Origin: Stutzerimonas sp. S1
Lineage (GTDB): Bacteria > Pseudomonadota > Gammaproteobacteria > Pseudomonadales > Pseudomonadaceae
Direction: 5' to 3'
Length of the DNA: 64,000 bases
NCBI RefSeq assembly: GCF_025966695.1
Contig: NZ_JAOEIY010000005.1
Span: forward strand, 186,001 to 250,000
Shown here in pieces: positions 45,759 to 54,861 of the stretch. Position numbers and translations under genes: made by a program. Every line of letters begins with the position of its first letter. Positions within the stretch are counted from its first letter, which is position 1. Under the pieces are notes generated by a model. That model saw nothing but the letters and a program-made list of their open reading frames with translations, searched no databases and was not told the DNA's origin.

Positions 45759-47942
45759 ATGACCGAGCGTGTAACCCTGGGCCGCCTGCAAGTCGCGGCC
45801 ACCCTCAAGCGTTTCGTCGAAGACGAAGTCCTGCCGGGCACTGGTATCGAAGCCGCCGCCTTCTGGCAGGGCCTGGACACCCTGGTCCACGACCTGGCGC
45901 CGAAGAACCGTGAGCTGCTCGCCGAGCGCGACCGTATGCAGCTCGAACTGGACACCTGGCACAAGGCCAACCCGGGCCCGATCAAGGACATGGCCGCCTA
46001 CCGCGCCTTCCTCGAATCCATCGGCTACCTGCTGCCGGTGCCGGATCAGGTGAAGATCGAGACCGCCAACGTCGATAGCGAGATCGCCACTCAGGCCGGC
46101 CCGCAGCTGGTGGTGCCGATCATGAACGCCCGCTACGCGCTGAACGCCGCCAACGCCCGCTGGGGCTCGCTGTATGACGCGCTGTACGGCACCGACGCCA
46201 TCTCCGAAGAGGGTGGCGCGCAGAAGGGCCCGGGCTACAACGAAGTCCGCGGCGCCAAGGTCATCGCCTACGCGCGCAATGTGCTCGACCAGGCCGCGCC
46301 GCTGGCTGAAGGCAGCCACGCCGACGCCACCGCCTACCGCGTGCAGGACGGTCAGCTCAAGGTCACCCTGGAGAACGGCACCGTCACCGGTCTCCAGCAG
46401 CCGGAGAAGTTCGTCGGCTTCCAGGGTGAAGCGGTCGAGCCCAAGGCCGTGCTGCTGAAGAACAACGGCCTGCACATCGAGATCCAGATCGACCCGAACA
46501 GCCCGATCGGCCAGACCGATGCCGCCGGCGTGAAGGACCTGCTGGTCGAGGCCGCGGTTTCCACCATCCTCGACTGCGAAGATTCGGTCGCCGCGGTGGA
46601 TGCCGACGACAAGGTGCTGGCCTACCGCAACTGGCTGGGCATCGTGCAGGGCACCCTCAGCGAGGAAGTGGCCAAGGGCAGCTCCAGCTTCGTCCGCCGC
46701 CTCAACCCAGACCGCGAATACAGCGCGCCCAACGGCGGCGCGCTGAAGCTGCACGGCCGCTCGCTGCTGTTCATCCGCAACGTCGGTCACCTGATGACCA
46801 ATTCGGCGATCCTGCTGGAAGGCGGCCGCGAGATTCCAGAAGGCATCATGGATGGCGTGTTCACCAGCCTGATCGCCAAGCATGACTTGGCGCGCAAGGG
46901 CAACTCGCGCACCGGCAGCGTCTACATCGTCAAGCCGAAGATGCACGGGCCGAAGGAGGTCGCCTTCGCCGACGAGCTGTTCGGTCGCGTCGAGGACCTG
47001 ATTGGCGTGCCGCGCTACACCCTGAAGATGGGCATCATGGACGAGGAGCGCCGCACCAGCGCCAACCTCAAGGCCTGCATCGCTGCGGCCAAGCACCGCG
47101 TGGCCTTCATCAACACCGGCTTCCTCGACCGCACCGGCGACGAGATGCACACCTGCATGGAAGCCGGCCCGGTGCTTCGCAAGGGCGACATGAAGTCCAC
47201 GCCGTGGATCCAGTCCTACGAGCGCAACAACGTGCTGGTCGGTCTGGCCTGCGGCCTGCGCGGCAAGGCGCAGATCGGCAAGGGCATGTGGGCCATGCCG
47301 GACCTGATGGCGGCCATGCTCGAGCAGAAGATCGGTCATCCGAAATCCGGCGCCAATACCGCCTGGGTTCCCTCGCCGACCGGCGCCACCCTGCATGCCT
47401 TGCACTACCATCAGGTAAACGTGCAGGCGGTGCAGAGCGAGCTGGAGAAAATCGATCTGGCCGCCGAGCGCGAGCAGCTGCTCAACGATCTGCTGACCAT
47501 CCCGGTGGTCGCCGAAGACAAGTGGAGCGCGGAGGAGAAGCAGCAGGAGCTGGACAACAACTGCCAGGGCATCCTCGGCTACGTGGTGCGCTGGGTCGAA
47601 CAGGGCGTCGGTTGCTCCAAGGTGCCGGACATCCACAACGTCGGCCTGATGGAAGACCGCGCGACCCTGCGTATCTCCAGCCAGCATGTGGCCAACTGGC
47701 TGCACCATGGCGTGGTGAGCCGCGAGCAGGTGCAGGAGACTCTGGAGCGCATGGCCAAGGTGGTCGACCAGCAGAACGCCGGCGATCCGCTGTACCGTCC
47801 GATGGCACCCGACTACGCCAAGTCGATTGCCTTCCAGGCGGCCAGCGATCTGGTGTTCAAGGGACGCGCGCAGCCGGCAGGCTACACCGAGCCGCTGCTG
47901 CACGCCTGGCGCCAGCGCTTCAAGCAGGCCAATCCGGCCTGA
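45759..47942 (+). CDS. glcB: Malate synthase G
   Basis: A 727-residue enzyme, the standard length for the long isoform. It has the start [19 protein letters not shown], the catalytic-barrel segments [20 protein letters not shown] and [20 protein letters not shown], and the active-site Asp region toward the end. It condenses glyoxylate with acetyl-CoA to malate, so it completes the pathway begun by GlcDEF. It starts 19 bp after glcG. Confidence 0.97.
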   Translation: MTERVTLGRLQVAATLKRFVEDEVLPGTGIEAAAFWQGLDTLVHDLAPKNRELLAERDRMQLELDTWHKANPGPIKDMAAYRAFLESIGYLLPVPDQVKIETANVDSEIATQAGPQLVVPIMNARYALNAANARWGSLYDALYGTDAISEEGGAQKGPGYNEVRGAKVIAYARNVLDQAAPLAEGSHADATAYRVQDGQLKVTLENGTVTGLQQPEKFVGFQGEAVEPKAVLLKNNGLHIEIQIDPNSPIGQTDAAGVKDLLVEAAVSTILDCEDSVAAVDADDKVLAYRNWLGIVQGTLSEEVAKGSSSFVRRLNPDREYSAPNGGALKLHGRSLLFIRNVGHLMTNSAILLEGGREIPEGIMDGVFTSLIAKHDLARKGNSRTGSVYIVKPKMHGPKEVAFADELFGRVEDLIGVPRYTLKMGIMDEERRTSANLKACIAAAKHRVAFINTGFLDRTGDEMHTCMEAGPVLRKGDMKSTPWIQSYERNNVLVGLACGLRGKAQIGKGMWAMPDLMAAMLEQKIGHPKSGANTAWVPSPTGATLHALHYHQVNVQAVQSELEKIDLAAEREQLLNDLLTIPVVAEDKWSAEEKQQELDNNCQGILGYVVRWVEQGVGCSKVPDIHNVGLMEDRATLRISSQHVANWLHHGVVSREQVQETLERMAKVVDQQNAGDPLYRPMAPDYAKSIAFQAASDLVFKGRAQPAGYTEPLLHAWRQRFKQANPA

Positions 47943-47995
47943 GGCGGTCATGAGCAGTGCCGTCGGGGCTTCGGCTCCTGACGGCGGAAGACAGC

Positions 47996-48026
47996 AAGCC
48001 CCAGGCGCCCCACGCGCCCGGGGCTT
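47996..48026 (+). terminator. Possible hairpin after glcB
   Basis: AAGCCCC (47996-48002) pairs with GGGGCTT (48020-48026), with an inner GGCGC/GCGCC pairing. There is no T-tract after it, so intrinsic termination is uncertain. Confidence 0.4.
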
Positions 48027-48153
48027 TCGAGCATGGGGACCTGCCTGATTGTGCAGGCAGGCGCCCGGGGGCCCGTGTGATAGCGGGGTTCAATGCAAGG
48101 CTCCGGGCTCGCCCGGACAATGAGCGGTTCACAACAAAAAACAGGAACCAACA

Positions 48154-49857
48154 ATGAGTCAAACACTACTGTCCATACTGGCCTTCGTGCCGCTGGTGCT
48201 GGCGGGTGTGCTGCTGATCGGCTTTCGTTGGCCGGCCAAATATGCCATGCCGCTGGTTTTCGTCCTTACTGCGTTGATCGGGCTGCTGGCCTGGGACATG
48301 AGCTTCAATCGCGTCCTGGCTTCGACCCTGCAAGGCCTGATTCTCACCGCGGCGATCCTCTGGATCATCTTCGGTGCGATCCTGCTGCTGAACACGCTGA
48401 AGCACTCCGGGGGGATCAGTGCGATCCGGCGCGGCTTCTCCAACGTCAGCCCTGACCGTCGCGTCCAGGCGCTGATCGTCGCCTGGCTGTTTGGCTGCTT
48501 CATCGAGGGTGCTTCGGGCTTCGGTACGCCGGCTGCGGTGGCGGCGCCCTTGCTGGTAGCGCTGGGCTTCCCGGCGCTGGCGGCAGTAGTACTGGGGATG
48601 ATGGTGCAGTCCACGCCGGTGTCTTTCGGCGCGGTGGGCACGCCGATCCTGGTGGGTGTGGGTGCAGGCCTGGACAAGACCGGCATCAGTGCGCAGCTGG
48701 CGACCGTCGGCAGCAACTGGGACGTGTTCTTCCACCTGATCTTCTCGCGGGTGGCGATCATCCATGCGCTGTGCGGGATCCTCATGCCGCTGATCATGAT
48801 CAGCATCATGACCCGCTTCTTCGGTCGCAATAAGTCCTGGTCCGAAGGCCTGGCGGTGGCGCCATTCGCCGTCTTCACCGGCCTGGCGTTCGTCATTCCG
48901 TACGCCGCGGCTGGCGTGTTCCTCGGTCCGGAATTCCCATCGATGATTGGCGCGCTGGTCGGTCTGGCCATCGTGGTTCCGGCCGCCAAGGCGGGCTTCC
49001 TGCTGCCGAAGAACACCTGGGAGTTCGCACCTGCCAGCGAGTGGCCGGCAGAGTGGATGGGCAAGATCGAGATGAAGATCGAGGACGTGGCAGGCAAGAC
49101 GCCGATCTCCGTGCCGATGGCCTGGGCGCCGTACCTGCTGCTCGCGGGACTGCTGGTTGCCTCGCGGGTGATCCCGGAGTTCAAGGCGGCGCTGATGTCG
49201 CTGTCCTTCGGCTGGAAGGACATCCTCGGTGAAACCGGTGTGTCCGGGACGCTGGAGCCGCTGTACCTGCCGGGTGGCATCCTCTGCATCGTGGTGGCGA
49301 TCACCTTCTTCCTGCACCGCATGAGCGCGCGGGAACTGGGTGCGGCGATCAACGAGTCGAGCCGGACGCTGCTCGGTGCCGGTTTCGTGCTGATCTTTAC
49401 CATCCCGATGGTGCGGATCCTGATCAACTCCGGCGTCAATGCTTCGGATCTGGTGTCGATGCCGGTGGCCATGGCGCAACTGGTGGCCAACAGCGTCGGT
49501 TCCGTCTATCCGTTCTTCGCTCCGGCGGTCGGTGCGTTGGGGGCCTTCATCGCCGGCTCCAATACCGTGTCCAACCTGATGCTGTCGCAGTTCCAGTTCA
49601 ACACCGCGGGTCTGCTGGGCCTGTCCGGTGCACTGATGGTGGCGCTGCAATCGGTGGGTGCGGCGGCCGGTAACATGATTGCCATCCACAACGTGGTAGC
49701 GGCTTCGGCCACCGTCGGCCTGCTGGGTCGCGAGGGGATCACCCTGCGCAAGACCATGCTGCCGACGCTGTACTACCTCGTCCTGGCCGGCAGCATCGGC
49801 CTGATTGGGTTCTATGTGCTGGGCATCAGCGATCCGCTGGTGGGCATCGCCCGCTGA
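48154..49857 (+). CDS. glcA: Glycolate/lactate permease (GlcA/LldP family)
   Basis: A 567-residue membrane protein with about twelve or more helices. Family segments include [39 protein letters not shown] and [20 protein letters not shown]. LldP and GlcA both transport L-lactate, D-lactate and glycolate. No lld genes are near, while glcDEFGB lie directly upstream, so glycolate is the natural substrate, but lactate is not excluded. A terminator follows. Confidence 0.93.
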   Translation: MSQTLLSILAFVPLVLAGVLLIGFRWPAKYAMPLVFVLTALIGLLAWDMSFNRVLASTLQGLILTAAILWIIFGAILLLNTLKHSGGISAIRRGFSNVSPDRRVQALIVAWLFGCFIEGASGFGTPAAVAAPLLVALGFPALAAVVLGMMVQSTPVSFGAVGTPILVGVGAGLDKTGISAQLATVGSNWDVFFHLIFSRVAIIHALCGILMPLIMISIMTRFFGRNKSWSEGLAVAPFAVFTGLAFVIPYAAAGVFLGPEFPSMIGALVGLAIVVPAAKAGFLLPKNTWEFAPASEWPAEWMGKIEMKIEDVAGKTPISVPMAWAPYLLLAGLLVASRVIPEFKAALMSLSFGWKDILGETGVSGTLEPLYLPGGILCIVVAITFFLHRMSARELGAAINESSRTLLGAGFVLIFTIPMVRILINSGVNASDLVSMPVAMAQLVANSVGSVYPFFAPAVGALGAFIAGSNTVSNLMLSQFQFNTAGLLGLSGALMVALQSVGAAAGNMIAIHNVVAASATVGLLGREGITLRKTMLPTLYYLVLAGSIGLIGFYVLGISDPLVGIAR

Positions 49858-49873
49858 GTTCGCGGCTGCGTTG

Positions 49874-49907
49874 AACGACGGGCGGCCTTGGCCGCCCGTT
49901 GTCTTTT
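49874..49907 (+). terminator. Rho-independent terminator after glcA
   Basis: A perfect 10-bp stem, ACGGGCGGCC (49878-49887) with its complement (49890-49899), is followed by TGTCTTTTC. It lies 20 bp after the glcA stop. Confidence 0.88.
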
Positions 49908-49974
49908 CTGGCTTGGTGCGGCGCCGCATTCTGGTATAGCGTGCCTCGCACCGGAACAACGTCGAGGTTGAAAC

Positions 49975-50142
49975 ATGAAGAAGTGGCAATGCGTGGTCTG
50001 TGGGTTCATCTATGACGAAGCTGCGGGCTTGCCCGAGGAAGGCATCGCCCCGGGCACTCGCTGGGAAGATGTGCCGCAAGACTGGGTCTGCCCGGATTGC
50101 GGCGTCGGCAAGGCCGACTTCGAGATGATCGCCATCTCCTGA
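49975..50142 (+). CDS. rubA: Rubredoxin
   Basis: A 55-residue protein, [18 protein letters not shown] to the final DFEMIAIS. The Fe(Cys)4 site is CVVCG (Cys6, Cys9) and CPDCG (Cys39, Cys42). This is the standard size of a one-domain AlkG2-type rubredoxin. It carries electrons from the reductase encoded 37 bp downstream. The likely ribosome binding site is GAGG, 8 bases before the ATG. Confidence 0.97.
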   Translation: MKKWQCVVCGFIYDEAAGLPEEGIAPGTRWEDVPQDWVCPDCGVGKADFEMIAIS

Positions 50143-50179
50143 TCCGTGGTTTTCCAGCTTTCTGCAACGAGGTAACGAC

Positions 50180-51382
50180 GTGACAGCACCTATCGTGATC
50201 ATCGGCACCGGCCTGGCTGGCTACAACCTGGCCCGCGAACTGCGCAAGCTCGACGGCCAGACACCGTTGCTGCTGATCACCAGCGATGACGGACGCTCCT
50301 ATTCCAAGCCGCTACTGTCCACCGGTTTTGCCATGGGTAAGGATGCCGACAGTCTGGGCCAGGCCACTGCCGGGGCAATGGCCGAGCAGTTGAATGCGGA
50401 AATTCGCACTCATACTCGCGTTACCCGCCTCGATCCGGCCAATCGTCGGGTATGGATCGGTAACGAGCCGGTGCCTTACCGCGATCTGGTGCTGGCCTGG
50501 GGCGCGCAGCCCATCCGCGTGCCAGTCGAGGGCGATGCGCAGGAGGCGATCTTTCCGATCAACGATCTGCTCGACTACGCTCGCTTCCGGGCGGCCGCGC
50601 AGGGTCGCAGGCGTGTGCTGATCCTCGGTGCGGGGCTGATCGGCTGTGAGTTCGCCAACGACCTGCTCACCGGCGGCTACCAGGTCGACGTGGTGGCGCC
50701 CAGCACGCAGATCATGCCCGGGCTGTTGCCGGTCGAGGCCGCCACCGCGGTGCAGAGCGGGCTGCAGCAGCTGGGTGCACGCTTTCACCTCGGGCCGGTG
50801 CTGCAGCGCCTGGATCACGCGGCCGATGGCTTGCGCGCGCAGCTTTCGGACGGGCAGACACTGCTCTGCGATCTCGTGGTCAGTGCTGTCGGCCTGCGCC
50901 CGCGCACCGAACTGGCGGCCGAGGCCGGGCTGCAGGTCGCGCGTGGCATCGTGGTCGATCGCAGGTTGCAGACCTCGCAGCCGCACATCTACGCGCTGGG
51001 CGACTGCGCTGAGGTGGACGGACTCAGTCTGCTCTACGTGATGCCGTTGATGAGCGGCGTGCGCGCTTTGGCCAAGACGCTCTGTGGCAATCCGACTTTC
51101 GTCAGCTACGGTCCCATGCCGGTCACGGTGAAGACGCCGATATGCCCGTTGGTGGTATCGCCGCCGCCTGCCGGCGCATCGGGAAGTTGGACCGTCGAGG
51201 CGCAGGGACAGGACGTCAGGGCGCTCTACTTGGGCTCCTCCGGCCAGTTGCTCGGTTATGCGCTGACGGGCGCTGCGACTCAGGAGCGGATGGCGCTGAA
51301 CAAACAGTTGCCGCCGGTGTTGGCGGAACTGCCGCAAATTCTGTCGCTAAAGTCTTCGGACCGACTCAGCCATGAGTCGTAG
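50180..51382 (+). CDS. Rubredoxin-NAD(+) reductase
   Basis: A 400-residue pyridine nucleotide-disulfide oxidoreductase-type flavoprotein. FAD binding is shown by [20 protein letters not shown] at the start and [20 protein letters not shown] near residue 272; NAD binding by [20 protein letters not shown] near residue 149. The GTG at 50180 has AGGTAACGAC upstream. The rubredoxin gene just upstream is its partner. No alkane hydroxylase is in the window, so the pair may serve oxidative stress or another oxygenase. Confidence 0.92.
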   Translation: MTAPIVIIGTGLAGYNLARELRKLDGQTPLLLITSDDGRSYSKPLLSTGFAMGKDADSLGQATAGAMAEQLNAEIRTHTRVTRLDPANRRVWIGNEPVPYRDLVLAWGAQPIRVPVEGDAQEAIFPINDLLDYARFRAAAQGRRRVLILGAGLIGCEFANDLLTGGYQVDVVAPSTQIMPGLLPVEAATAVQSGLQQLGARFHLGPVLQRLDHAADGLRAQLSDGQTLLCDLVVSAVGLRPRTELAAEAGLQVARGIVVDRRLQTSQPHIYALGDCAEVDGLSLLYVMPLMSGVRALAKTLCGNPTFVSYGPMPVTVKTPICPLVVSPPPAGASGSWTVEAQGQDVRALYLGSSGQLLGYALTGAATQERMALNKQLPPVLAELPQILSLKSSDRLSHES

Positions 51383-51511
51383 AGGACTGGCGCAGGTGCT
51401 AGCAGCGTGCCATTCTCGGGAAGTCTGCCAGCCTAGAGCTGTCGCAGCGGCTTTCAGGGCTGTTCCCAGGAACAGCAAGACACAACAACAACAAAGTCTC
51501 AGAGGCTACCA

Positions 51512-51784
51512 ATGCGTAAACCGGAACTCGCCGCCGCCATTGCCGAGAAGGCCGATCTTTCCAAGGATCAGGCCAATCGCGTACTCAATGCCGTACTCGA
51601 TGAAATCACCAATGCGCTGAACCGCAAGGACAGCGTCACCCTGGTTGGTTTCGGTACTTTCGTGCAACGCCATCGTGGTGCCCGCACCGGGAAAAACCCG
51701 CAAACTGGGCAACCGGTGACCATCAAGGCCAGCAACACCGTCGCCTTCAAGCCGGGCAAGCTGCTCAAGGACGCGGTCAACTGA
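51512..51784 (+). CDS. HU family DNA-binding protein
   Basis: A 90-residue histone-like protein. It has MRKPELAAAIAEKADLSKDQ, the core VTLVGFGTFVQRHRGARTGK and the beta-arm GKNPQTGQPVTIKASNTVAF, with the usual final FKPGKLLKDAVN. It bends DNA non-specifically and organises the nucleoid. Pseudomonads have several HU genes (hupA, hupB, hupN); next to the rubredoxin reductase gene the P. aeruginosa copy is hupB-like as I recall, but I do not fix the symbol. Confidence 0.95.
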   Translation: MRKPELAAAIAEKADLSKDQANRVLNAVLDEITNALNRKDSVTLVGFGTFVQRHRGARTGKNPQTGQPVTIKASNTVAFKPGKLLKDAVN

Positions 51785-51793
51785 GTCGCGCTA

Positions 51794-51817
51794 ACCCGGA
51801 GCCGCATGGCTCCGGGT
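51794..51817 (+). terminator. Hairpin after the HU gene
   Basis: A perfect 10-bp stem, ACCCGGAGCC (51794-51803) with its complement (51808-51817) around GCAT, starts 10 bp after the stop codon. The T-tract is absent, so termination efficiency is unclear. Confidence 0.65.
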
Positions 51818-51922
51818 CAATCTGACCGGTCGGTCCGCCCTGGACCCATTCGTGCCCGTCCTTCCCCCTGCCGGCCAAGCCACTACAATGCGGCCTTTTC
51901 TCGTACCGGTCGGGACATCACC

Positions 51923-52297
51923 ATGAAATTCCGCTTTCTGCTTTGGATGCTGGGCCGCCTGATGGCCAAGGCCAGCCGCACCAATCCCGAGTTCCAGCAG
52001 CAGCTGGGCGACAAGGACCTGACTTTCCAGCTGCATACGCTCGACGGCAAGGTCGCGCGGCATTTCGTCGTGCGCGACCAGCGCGTCACCAGCAAAAGCG
52101 GGCCGGCGAGTGAGCCGGCGTTCTCCCTTGGTTTCAAGGATGCCGCCTATGGTTTCGCCACCATGACGGCGAAGAACAAGCAGCTGGCGTTCATGCAGGG
52201 GATTCAGGACAAGAATATTCAGATTCAGGGGAATCCGGCGTTGGTGATGTGGTTTCAGGGGCTGACCAAATATCTGAAGCCTCGCAAGAAGAAGTGA
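51923..52297 (+). CDS. SCP2-like sterol-carrier-domain protein
   Basis: A 124-residue protein beginning MKFRFLLWMLGRLMAKASRT and containing LTFQLHTLDGKVARHFVVRD, PAFSLGFKDAAYGFATMTA and NPALVMWFQGLTKYL. The pattern fits a short SCP2 lipid-binding domain with an amphipathic N-terminal helix and a Lys-rich tail. No ligand is known. The ATG at 51923 was chosen because the extended frame to 51806 reads through the terminator. Confidence 0.75.
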   Translation: MKFRFLLWMLGRLMAKASRTNPEFQQQLGDKDLTFQLHTLDGKVARHFVVRDQRVTSKSGPASEPAFSLGFKDAAYGFATMTAKNKQLAFMQGIQDKNIQIQGNPALVMWFQGLTKYLKPRKKK

Positions 52298-52332
52298 CCC
52301 TGCCGCGTCACCTTCTCGTGTCTGGCCAAGAA

Positions 52333-52372
52333 CCGTAGGGTGGATAACCGCGCAGCGTTTTCCACCCTACGG
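52333..52372. repeat. GTAGGGTGGA-type intergenic palindrome, copy 2
   Basis: CCGTAGGGTGGA (52333-52344) pairs with its perfect complement (52361-52372) around TAACCGCGCAGCGTTT. It follows the SCP2-like gene and precedes the convergent LysR gene, and may act as a terminator (GTCTTTC follows). Confidence 0.8.
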
Positions 52373-52479
52373 GTCTTTCGAGGCTGAAAGAAGTGACGCA
52401 CCTGTAACTCGCGCCAAAGGAAAGCGCCACGCCCCCACTCATGCCTGGGTGCCACCCCTAACCCGAGCAAGCGCCAACC

Positions 52480-53382
52480 CTACACCCCCTCCCGCCAAAC
52501 CCTCGCCTCATCCTTCAACCAGTCCCGAAACGCCACCAGCCCCGCCGACTCCACCTTGCGCTCCGGAATCATCAGGTAATACGCCCGCGTCTCGCTGCGA
52601 TAGGCGTGCGGATGCGCCAGTACCAACCGCCCCTCGGCCAGTTCCCGCTGGATCAGAAACGGCGGGATCAGCGCCACCCCCATGCCATGCTCGGCCGCCT
52701 GCGCCAGCATGGAGAACAGCTCCAGCCGCGGGCCGGTCATGTCGCGGGCGACTTTCAGCCCCAGCGAATCGAACCACTGGCGCCAGGCATAGGGTCGGGT
52801 GGTCTGCTGCAGCAATGGCATCTCGGCCAGCGCCTGGGCAGTGAACGGCTGGCCGTCGCGCAGCAGGGTAGGACTGCAGACCGGTTGCAGGTCCTCGGCC
52901 ATCAGGTAGTGCGCCTCGGTGCCCGACCAGTCGGCGTCGCCGAAGTAGATGGCGGCATCGAACTCGGTGTCGGCGAAGAGGAAGGGCCGGGTACGGTTGG
53001 TCAGGTTCACCGTGATTTCCGGATGCAGCGCCTGAAAGTGCCTGAGTCGAGGCACCAGCCATTGGGTGCCGAAGGTCGGCACCACCGCCAGTTCCAGGCT
53101 CATCGCGCCCTGCTGACCCATCACCGACAGCGTGTCGCGCTCCACCGCGTCTAGCTGCGCGGCGATGCGACGTGCGTAGGACTGGCCGGCGGCGGTGAGC
53201 TTTACGCCGCGACGCGAGCGGCGGAACAGCGCCAGGCCGAGAAACTCCTCCAGCCCGCCGATCTGCCGGCAGATGGCGCTCTGGGTCAGCGCCAGCTCGT
53301 CGGCCGCGCGGGTGAAGCTTTCGTGGCGGGCGGCGGCCTCGAAGGCGATCAGCGCGGCGGTGCTGGGAATCTTGCGGCGCAT
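52480..53382 (-). CDS. LysR-family regulator of glutaryl-CoA dehydrogenase (GcdR/GcvA-type)
   Basis: A 300-residue LysR regulator of the GcvA subgroup. The helix-turn-helix is in FEAAARHESFTRAADELALT and QSAICRQIGGLEEFLGLALF, and the effector domain begins near residue 92 (SLELAVVPTFGTQWLVPRL). It is divergent from gcdH, 173 bp away; orthologues of this position (often called GcdR) activate the glutarate genes. An inverted repeat at 53402-53430 lies just upstream of its start. Confidence 0.9.
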   Translation of the reverse strand: MRRKIPSTAALIAFEAAARHESFTRAADELALTQSAICRQIGGLEEFLGLALFRRSRRGVKLTAAGQSYARRIAAQLDAVERDTLSVMGQQGAMSLELAVVPTFGTQWLVPRLRHFQALHPEITVNLTNRTRPFLFADTEFDAAIYFGDADWSGTEAHYLMAEDLQPVCSPTLLRDGQPFTAQALAEMPLLQQTTRPYAWRQWFDSLGLKVARDMTGPRLELFSMLAQAAEHGMGVALIPPFLIQRELAEGRLVLAHPHAYRSETRAYYLMIPERKVESAGLVAFRDWLKDEARVWREGV

Positions 53383-53401
53383 TATGCGAAGACCTCACGG
53401 A

Positions 53402-53430
53402 ATAAGCCTGCTAGTGGACGCAGAGCTTAT
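53402..53430. promoter_or_regulatory. Candidate LysR operator between the regulator gene and gcdH
   Basis: ATAAGC CTGC on the left and GCAG A GCTTAT on the right form a near-complete dyad (perfect ATAAGC/GCTTAT arms with 17 bp between, one-base difference inside). It lies 20 bp upstream of the LysR start, where autoregulation and divergent activation would be expected. Confidence 0.55.
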
Positions 53431-53555
53431 CTCGGAGTGAGCAAAGCGCACAGCTCGGTGCGAAATCCTCGTTTGCGGCGCACTGGCGCGGCGCCTAGCA
53501 TCAGTCCATCCCGCCCGCGCAGCCGCGCTGCAGAACAAGACAAGAGGAGCCTCCG

Positions 53556-54737
53556 ATGGCCGGCAAAGCAAGCTTCAACTGGATCGACCCGCTGCTGCTC
53601 GATCAGCAGCTGACCGAAGAAGAGCGCATGGTGCGTGACAGCGCCGCGCAGTTCGCCGCCGATAAGCTGGCGCCACGGGTGCTGGAAGCCTTCCGCCATG
53701 AGCGCACCGATCCGGCGATCTTCCGCGAGATGGGCGAGACCGGCCTGCTCGGCGCGACCATTCCCGAAGCCTACGGCGGCAGCGGGCTGAACTACGTGTG
53801 CTACGGCCTGATTGCCCGCGAGGTCGAGCGCATCGACTCGGGCTACCGCTCGATGATGAGTGTGCAGTCGTCGCTGGTGATGGTGCCGATCTACGAATTC
53901 GGCAACGAGGCGACCAAACAGAAGTACCTGCCCAAGCTGGCCAGCGGCGAATACATCGGCTGCTTCGGCTTGACCGAGCCGAACCACGGCTCCGACCCGG
54001 GCTCCATGGTCACCCGCGCGAAGAAGGTCGACGGCGGCTATCGCCTGACCGGCAGCAAGATGTGGATCACCAACAGCCCGATCGCCGATGTGTTCGTGGT
54101 CTGGGCCAAGGACGATGCCGGCGAGATCCGCGGCTTCGTGCTGGAGAAGGGCTGGGAAGAGCTGTCCGCCCCGGCGATTCACGGCAAGGTCGGCCTGCGC
54201 GCCTCGATCACCGGCGAGATCGTCATGGACAACGTGTTCTGTCCGGAAGAGAACGCCTTCCCCGACGTGCGCGGGCTGAAAGGGCCGTTCACCTGCCTCA
54301 ACAGTGCCCGCTACGGCATCAGCTGGGGCGCGCTGGGCGCGGCCGAGTTCTGCTGGCACACCGCGCGCCAGTACGTGCTCGACCGCCAGCAGTTCGGCCG
54401 GCCGCTGGCTGCCAACCAGTTGATCCAGAAGAAGCTGGCCGACATGCAGACCGAGATCACCCTGGCCCTGCAGGGCTGCCTGCGCCTCGGCCGGATGAAG
54501 GACGAGGGCAGCGCCGCGGTGGAAATCACCTCGATCATGAAGCGCAACAGCTGCGGCAAGGCGCTGGATATCGCCCGCATGGCGCGCGACATGATGGGCG
54601 GCAATGGCATCAGCGACGAGTTCGGTGTGGCGCGGCACCTGGTCAACCTGGAGGTGGTGAACACCTACGAGGGCACCCATGATGTGCACGCGCTGATCCT
54701 CGGCCGCGCGCAGACCGGCATCCAGGCGTTCTTCTGA
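53556..54737 (+). CDS. gcdH: Glutaryl-CoA dehydrogenase
   Basis: A 393-residue acyl-CoA dehydrogenase. It has [40 protein letters not shown] and [20 protein letters not shown] (FAD/substrate), [20 protein letters not shown], and the catalytic base Glu in [17 protein letters not shown]. The [10 protein letters not shown] and RYGISWG context is diagnostic of GcdH. It converts glutaryl-CoA to crotonyl-CoA and CO2 in lysine and glutarate breakdown. The start has AGGAGCC upstream. Confidence 0.95.
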   Translation: MAGKASFNWIDPLLLDQQLTEEERMVRDSAAQFAADKLAPRVLEAFRHERTDPAIFREMGETGLLGATIPEAYGGSGLNYVCYGLIAREVERIDSGYRSMMSVQSSLVMVPIYEFGNEATKQKYLPKLASGEYIGCFGLTEPNHGSDPGSMVTRAKKVDGGYRLTGSKMWITNSPIADVFVVWAKDDAGEIRGFVLEKGWEELSAPAIHGKVGLRASITGEIVMDNVFCPEENAFPDVRGLKGPFTCLNSARYGISWGALGAAEFCWHTARQYVLDRQQFGRPLAANQLIQKKLADMQTEITLALQGCLRLGRMKDEGSAAVEITSIMKRNSCGKALDIARMARDMMGGNGISDEFGVARHLVNLEVVNTYEGTHDVHALILGRAQTGIQAFF

Positions 54738-54741
54738 GGCG

Positions 54742-54845
54742 CCGTAGGGTGGAAAACCGCGACAGCGTTTTCCACCTTTGCGGCCCCGCCGTAACGGTCC
54801 CGTACCAACCGGTGGAAAGACCTGCGGTCGTTTTCCACCCTACGC
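54742..54845. repeat. GTAGGGTGGA-type intergenic palindrome, copies 3 and 4
   Basis: A left unit, CCGTAGGGTGGAAAACC to TTTTCCACC (54742-54777), and a right unit, GGTGGAAAGACC to TTTTCCACCCTACG (54811-54844), flank a 33-bp spacer between gcdH and the CoA-transferase gene. The outer CGTAGGGTGGAAAA and TTTTCCACCCTACG ends are complementary, so the whole 103 bp can also fold as one large hairpin. Confidence 0.75.
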
Positions 54846-54861
54846 ATGAAGGAAATCCGCA

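Noticed and set aside
43442..45991. An 849-codon open frame on the minus strand across the glc genes
   Set aside because: It runs antisense to glcE, glcF and glcG, each of which has clear motifs. Long antisense frames are expected in GC-rich codon-biased DNA; the translation has no recognisable domain.
45570..47951. A 793-codon open frame on the minus strand opposite glcB
   Set aside because: It is fully antisense to malate synthase G and has no family signature.
48166..50208. A 680-codon minus-strand frame opposite the permease and rubredoxin genes
   Set aside because: It crosses the glcA terminator and the rubredoxin gene in antisense; the translation is low-complexity Arg/His/Asp-rich sequence with no domain.
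45201..54845. GTAGGGTGGA repeats as a CRISPR array
   Set aside because: The units are palindromic, differ in internal sequence, and are spread over about 10 kb between unrelated genes, with no regular spacers and no cas genes.
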